Source: Callipepla californica brunnescens
Lineage: Eukaryota > Chordata > Aves > Galliformes > Odontophoridae
Direction of reading: 5' to 3'
NCBI GenBank assembly: GCA_023055505.1
Contig: JALIRH010000004.1
Coordinates: 19,525,368-19,589,367 of the forward strand
Length of the DNA stretch: 64,000 bases
Part shown: piece by piece, positions 62,001 to 64,000 of the stretch
How the letters are laid out: each line of letters opens with the position of its first letter
How positions within the stretch are numbered: the stretch's first letter is position 1
Translations under genes and position numbers: made by a program
Notes under the pieces: generated by a model
Seen by the model: the letters and a program-made list of their open reading frames with translations, nothing else
Told to the model about the DNA's origin: nothing
The model's database searches: none

Positions 62001-63621
62001 ATTATGTAAATCCAACACAGACATTACAATTTAGGTAATAGGAATGGGAAAAAAAGGATTTGGAGAGGGAGATGAGTCTTCTCTGAATAAATATAATTAG
62101 ATACATAATAAATGCATTAAATCAAAAGGTTTTCTCCTACTGTGTCATCAGTTCCAGCTCTTGCAAAAGGGAAAGCTTTGGTGGAACCAGCAAACCACAC
62201 TGTGGAGTAAGAATCCAGAAAACAGAGTTTTCTGTTAAGAAGCTTTAGCACTGCAGAAACGCAGAGCAGTGACTTAAAACACAAGTACTTGCTGTGAAAA
62301 AACTAAATTGTATTGTGGGTTTATTAACATACAGAAGCTGTTACTCAGCAATGCCACAGTGACTTTGTTAGCTGGTTTGTAAAGATATTAGATGTGGTAT
62401 TAGTGATGTAGGCTACTTGCATTAAGTGCCAGATTTGTTGTAATTTGTTGCAAGGTCAAAACTGTAATAAGATATCAAGTTGACAAAAGGAAATTGTTTG
62501 GTTGGTAAGAAACATGTTCCAATATATTAATCAGCATGACCAAGCAATCCTTCAAAAAATGAATAGAAACAAGAGTAAAATCAGAATAATATGTAGCAGA
62601 GGATAGTTTCCCAAGTCCTTTGTCCAAGTAGGAACTTCGAACAAAAATATCACACTACTCCTGCAAGAGCTAAGGGAACAAACTGATTGCTTCAATTTTC
62701 ACCAGGCAGAACAAAAAATAAATAAATAAATAAACAACAGAACAACAGCTCAATCAAGAGAAAAAAAAAGCTTCCAAATGCTTCCTGATGTCTATATAAA
62801 TAAAGCCAAAATCTTCCTTTATACTTCATAAAATTTGATTTGGAAGGGACCCTTAAAGGCCCTCTAACCCAAATCTCCTGCAGCGAAAAGGGACACCTAC
62901 AGCTAGATGAGAGTGCTCAAAACCCCTCCAGCCTGACCTCAACTGTCTCCTCTCTTTTCATTTGAAACCATTTCCCCTTGTCCTATCAGAACAGATCCTA
63001 CTAAAGACACAGCTGTGGGCCATCAGAAATGTACACTTTATTTGGCTTAATCTGTGAAGGTTGGTAGGCAGGCTGTGGTACTTTGTATTTGTTACTGTTC
63101 AGGCAGTTTCTATACAAGCTAAATTTGAGTTAAGGTTACTCCACTTCCTGTGTTTGTTCCATTATTCCAGTCAGTTTTTGTCTTCTGTTGCATGAATCTA
63201 CCCCAGGAGACCTTTCTGCATTTCCTGCTTTCAAGACACTGCAGTAGCTGTTTCATCTGTCTTCTTTATGAATACGTGCAAACCAGTGAACTTATAGAAT
63301 CATAGAATCATTGAAGCTGGAAAAGATAGCTAAGATCATCTGGTCCAACCACTAACCCATCTCCACCATGCCCACTAAAAAGAGTAATCTCCGCACAGAA
63401 TAGGACTAAAGGAAAGAGAAGCACACTGCTCATTGCTGGAACAATCGTGCCAGCAGGGGACTTCCTCTGGCCACGGAAAAAATCTAGAAAATCTAGTTAG
63501 TGCCCCATGAAGGGTTAGGTATCAATACAGAGCACAACAGATACTTACAAACATCTGCCTGGTGGATATTTCTTGCTCTTATGACTCTTACAGTCAGTAA
63601 GTAACACAGAGATGATTCTAT
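49818..63621 (-). CDS. PLA2G4E-like gene 2 (tandem paralog), 5' end outside the window
   Basis: A second group IV phospholipase/N-acyltransferase gene. Exons, 5' to 3': 63549-63621, 61767-61903, 61259-61390, 59106-59146, 58202-58244, 57719-57788, 57365-57543, 56150-56187, 55748-55883, 54733-54869, 54299-54521, 53503-53617, 52992-53129, 52224-52331, 51392-51583, 50769-50935, 50197-50383, 49818-50026. They sum to 2325 bases in one frame: 774 residues plus stop. A first coding exon of about 60 codons, by analogy with the neighbour, should lie beyond 64000. In fragment numbering: C2 domain about residues 7-125, oxyanion Arg297 in GGGMR, nucleophile Ser325 in GLSGT, catalytic Asp609 in VDTGFF, PERK with the second Arg. 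Twelve exons have the same length as in PLA2G4E next door. LNYSAGSQ and [11 protein letters not shown] resemble human PLA2G4E more than PLA2G4D or F, so this looks like an epsilon duplicate. A tree is needed to exclude a diverged delta gene. Confidence 0.9.
50197..50383 (-). CDS. PLA2G4E-like 2, exon equivalent to exon 18
   Basis: [42 protein letters not shown]. Acceptor TCTAG|GCT, donor CCAG|GTATGT, 187 bases. Confidence 0.95.
50769..50935 (-). CDS. PLA2G4E-like 2, catalytic Asp exon
   Basis: [56 protein letters not shown]. The residue before PER is Lys where PLA2G4E next door has Arg. Acceptor TTTTAG|AT, donor CTG|GTAAGA, phase 0. Confidence 0.96.
51392..51583 (-). CDS. PLA2G4E-like 2, exon equivalent to exon 16
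   Basis: [62 protein letters not shown]-richer than its surroundings. Acceptor TGCAG|AG, donor AAAG|GTAGCA. Confidence 0.94.
52224..52331 (-). CDS. PLA2G4E-like 2, exon equivalent to exon 15
   Basis: [33 protein letters not shown]. Acceptor CACAG|GC, donor ATAG|GTTAGT. Confidence 0.95.
52992..53129 (-). CDS. PLA2G4E-like 2, exon equivalent to exon 14
   Basis: [46 protein letters not shown]. Acceptor CACAG|AG, donor GAAG|GTAAGC. Confidence 0.96.
53503..53617 (-). CDS. PLA2G4E-like 2, exon equivalent to exon 13
   Basis: [20 protein letters not shown] then [12 protein letters not shown]. Acceptor CATAG|AAAGAC, donor AAAG|GTAATT. Confidence 0.95.
54299..54521 (-). CDS. PLA2G4E-like 2, exon equivalent to exon 12
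   Basis: [20 protein letters not shown] through [16 protein letters not shown]. One codon shorter than in PLA2G4E. Acceptor CCTAG|GACC, donor GGG|GTACAG. Confidence 0.94.
54733..54869 (-). CDS. PLA2G4E-like 2, catalytic Ser exon
   Basis: [20 protein letters not shown] and [13 protein letters not shown]. Carries the oxyanion Arg and the nucleophilic Ser. Acceptor CCCAG|ACC, donor CTTG|GTGAGT. Confidence 0.96.
55570..55586. repeat. G-rich run in an intron of the second gene
   Basis: Ten G, then AGA, then five G on the plus strand (C-rich in the transcript). Lies between the exons equivalent to 10 and 11. Confidence 0.85.
55748..55883 (-). CDS. PLA2G4E-like 2, exon equivalent to exon 10
   Basis: [40 protein letters not shown]. 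Entry to the catalytic domain. Acceptor CTCCAG|C, donor GAG|GTCTGT (weak +3). Confidence 0.94.
56150..56187 (-). CDS. PLA2G4E-like 2, 38-bp micro-exon (equivalent to exon 9)
   Basis: [12 protein letters not shown] plus two bases of a Cys codon. Acceptor TTTCCAG|GAT, donor ACTG|GTAAGA. Joins in frame to [10 protein letters not shown]. Confidence 0.87.
57365..57543 (-). CDS. PLA2G4E-like 2, exon equivalent to exon 8
   Basis: [20 protein letters not shown], then [19 protein letters not shown] and GLHK. Linker between the C2 and catalytic domains. Acceptor TTCTTAG|AA, donor AAA|GTATGA, phase 0. Confidence 0.83.
57719..57788 (-). CDS. PLA2G4E-like 2, exon equivalent to exon 7
   Basis: [20 protein letters not shown] then SLS. 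Six bases longer than in PLA2G4E, with a longer basic run. Acceptor TTACAG|TCT, donor ATCAA|GTGAGG, phase 1. Confidence 0.9.
58202..58244 (-). CDS. PLA2G4E-like 2, exon equivalent to exon 6
   Basis: [14 protein letters not shown], almost the human sequence PPETLVTNGVLV. Acceptor CCTAG|T, donor GTG|GTGAGC. Confidence 0.92.
58914..59075 (-). mobile_element. CR1 LINE 3' end, minus orientation
   Basis: tatagaaccatagaattgtt, then complement of the CR1 tail with ccaccatgcccactaaccca and cttgaacacctcaaaggaga. About 30 bases from the donor of exon 59106-59146. Confidence 0.85.
59106..59146 (-). CDS. PLA2G4E-like 2, exon equivalent to exon 5
   Basis: [13 protein letters not shown] plus two bases. 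Acceptor TTTTCAG|AGA, donor AATAT|GTGAGT. A CR1 fragment ends just past the donor. Confidence 0.9.
61259..61390 (-). CDS. PLA2G4E-like 2, exon equivalent to exon 4
   Basis: [20 protein letters not shown] to MHFKCDSQ. Calcium loop 3 with D-x-D. One codon longer than in PLA2G4E; phase 0 both sides. Confidence 0.94.
61767..61903 (-). CDS. PLA2G4E-like 2, exon equivalent to exon 3
   Basis: [41 protein letters not shown]2 core. Acceptor ATACAG|TA, donor CAAG|GTACTT. Confidence 0.95.
62712..62736. repeat. (AAAT)n microsatellite
   Basis: A short run of A then four AAAT units, in the first mapped intron of the second gene. Confidence 0.92.
62822..63010 (-). mobile_element. CR1 LINE fragment, minus orientation
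   Basis: ttggaagggacccttaaagg, gacacctacagctagatgag, aaccatttccccttgtccta. The terminal repeat is worn. Confidence 0.85.
63295..63385 (-). mobile_element. CR1 LINE 3' end, minus orientation
   Basis: tatagaatcatagaatcatt (terminal CR1 repeats), then agatcatctggtccaaccac. About 160 bases from exon 63549-63621. Confidence 0.88.
63549..63621 (-). CDS. PLA2G4E-like 2, exon equivalent to exon 2
   Basis: [18 protein letters not shown] then HQADV. Opens the C2 domain. Acceptor TTTGCAG|ATA, donor GTTT|GTAAGT, 73 bases. Confidence 0.9.
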
Positions 63622-64000
63622 CTGCAAAAAGAAAAAAAAAAAACCACAAGCAAAATTTTTGAATGAATGCTAGAAGTAAATAGCATATTTAGAAGGTAGA
63701 AATGATCTAGGGAGAGAGATACCCAAACTGTAAACAGCTTAGTTGAATTTTCCTATGTGATTAAGGACTGGCCAATATCTTGTTCTGACTGCTAGTATCT
63801 AAGCCATGCAGTAGACTGAAAGGCTTCTCTACTGTTATAGATTCTGTGCAGATCTTTATAATTATGGTGAATTGCTTTGCTTTCTAGTTAAAGTCCAGCT
63901 TCACAGAGTGGTTAAGATTCTGATTCAGTTTGGGAGAGGAGGTACTTCTTTAAGTTCTAAGGTAGAAAAATGAAAAGCTGCTTTAGGCTTTTTGCAAGTG
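63622..64000 (-). other. Start of the 5' intron of the second PLA2G4E-like gene
   Basis: Sequence upstream of its first mapped exon. No first coding exon similar to 41189-41368 is visible before the window ends. Confidence 0.6.

Noticed and set aside
1..64000. Endogenous retrovirus, DNA transposon, tRNA, microRNA or CRISPR-like array
   Set aside because: No LTR pairs, polymerase-like frames, terminal inverted repeats, tRNA folds or regular spacer arrays were noticed by eye; only CR1 fragments and simple repeats.

Overview
The window is vertebrate nuclear DNA: genes in pieces with GT..AG introns, one GC-rich CpG-island promoter, and many decayed CR1 LINE fragments carrying the typical bird 3' end. 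CR1 style and gene order point to a bird, probably a galliform. The EHD4 - PLA2G4E order, all on one strand, matches human chromosome 15q15 and by synteny probably chicken chromosome 5. Species and chromosome are inference.

Layout, left to right; all genes are on the minus strand. (1) 1-2811: first coding exon of EHD4, an endocytic-recycling ATPase, and part of its intron 1; the rest of the gene lies left of the window. A CpG island covers about 2395-3240. (2) 3241-6275: gap with CR1 fragments, a 39-A run and the 3' UTR of the next gene. (3) 6276-41368: a complete PLA2G4E gene (cytosolic phospholipase A2 epsilon / N-acyltransferase). I assembled 19 coding exons with consistent splice phases that give an 864-residue protein, close to the 868 of human PLA2G4E. 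The first coding exon sits 9.2 kb upstream of the second. (4) 41369-49817: about 8.4 kb with no supported gene. (5) 49818-63621 and beyond: a second, tandem PLA2G4E-like gene. Its last 18 coding exons (774 codons) are here; its start lies right of the window.

The two phospholipase genes match exon by exon: 12 of the 18 shared exons have identical length. Both keep a C2 domain with most calcium ligands, the catalytic Ser and Asp, the GGG-x-R oxyanion segment and a basic C-terminal end. Both read GLSGT where the alpha enzyme has GLSGS. They differ in the C2-to-catalytic linker, the C-terminal tail (36 extra residues in the first gene) and intron size. EHD4 and PLA2G4E are both linked in the literature to endosomal tubules and recycling, so their conserved adjacency is functionally suggestive.

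I found no mobile element beyond CR1 fragments, no CRISPR, no phage-like system and no RNA gene. The most useful results are the full exon models, the distant first exon with two competing donor sites, and the divergence between the tandem copies.
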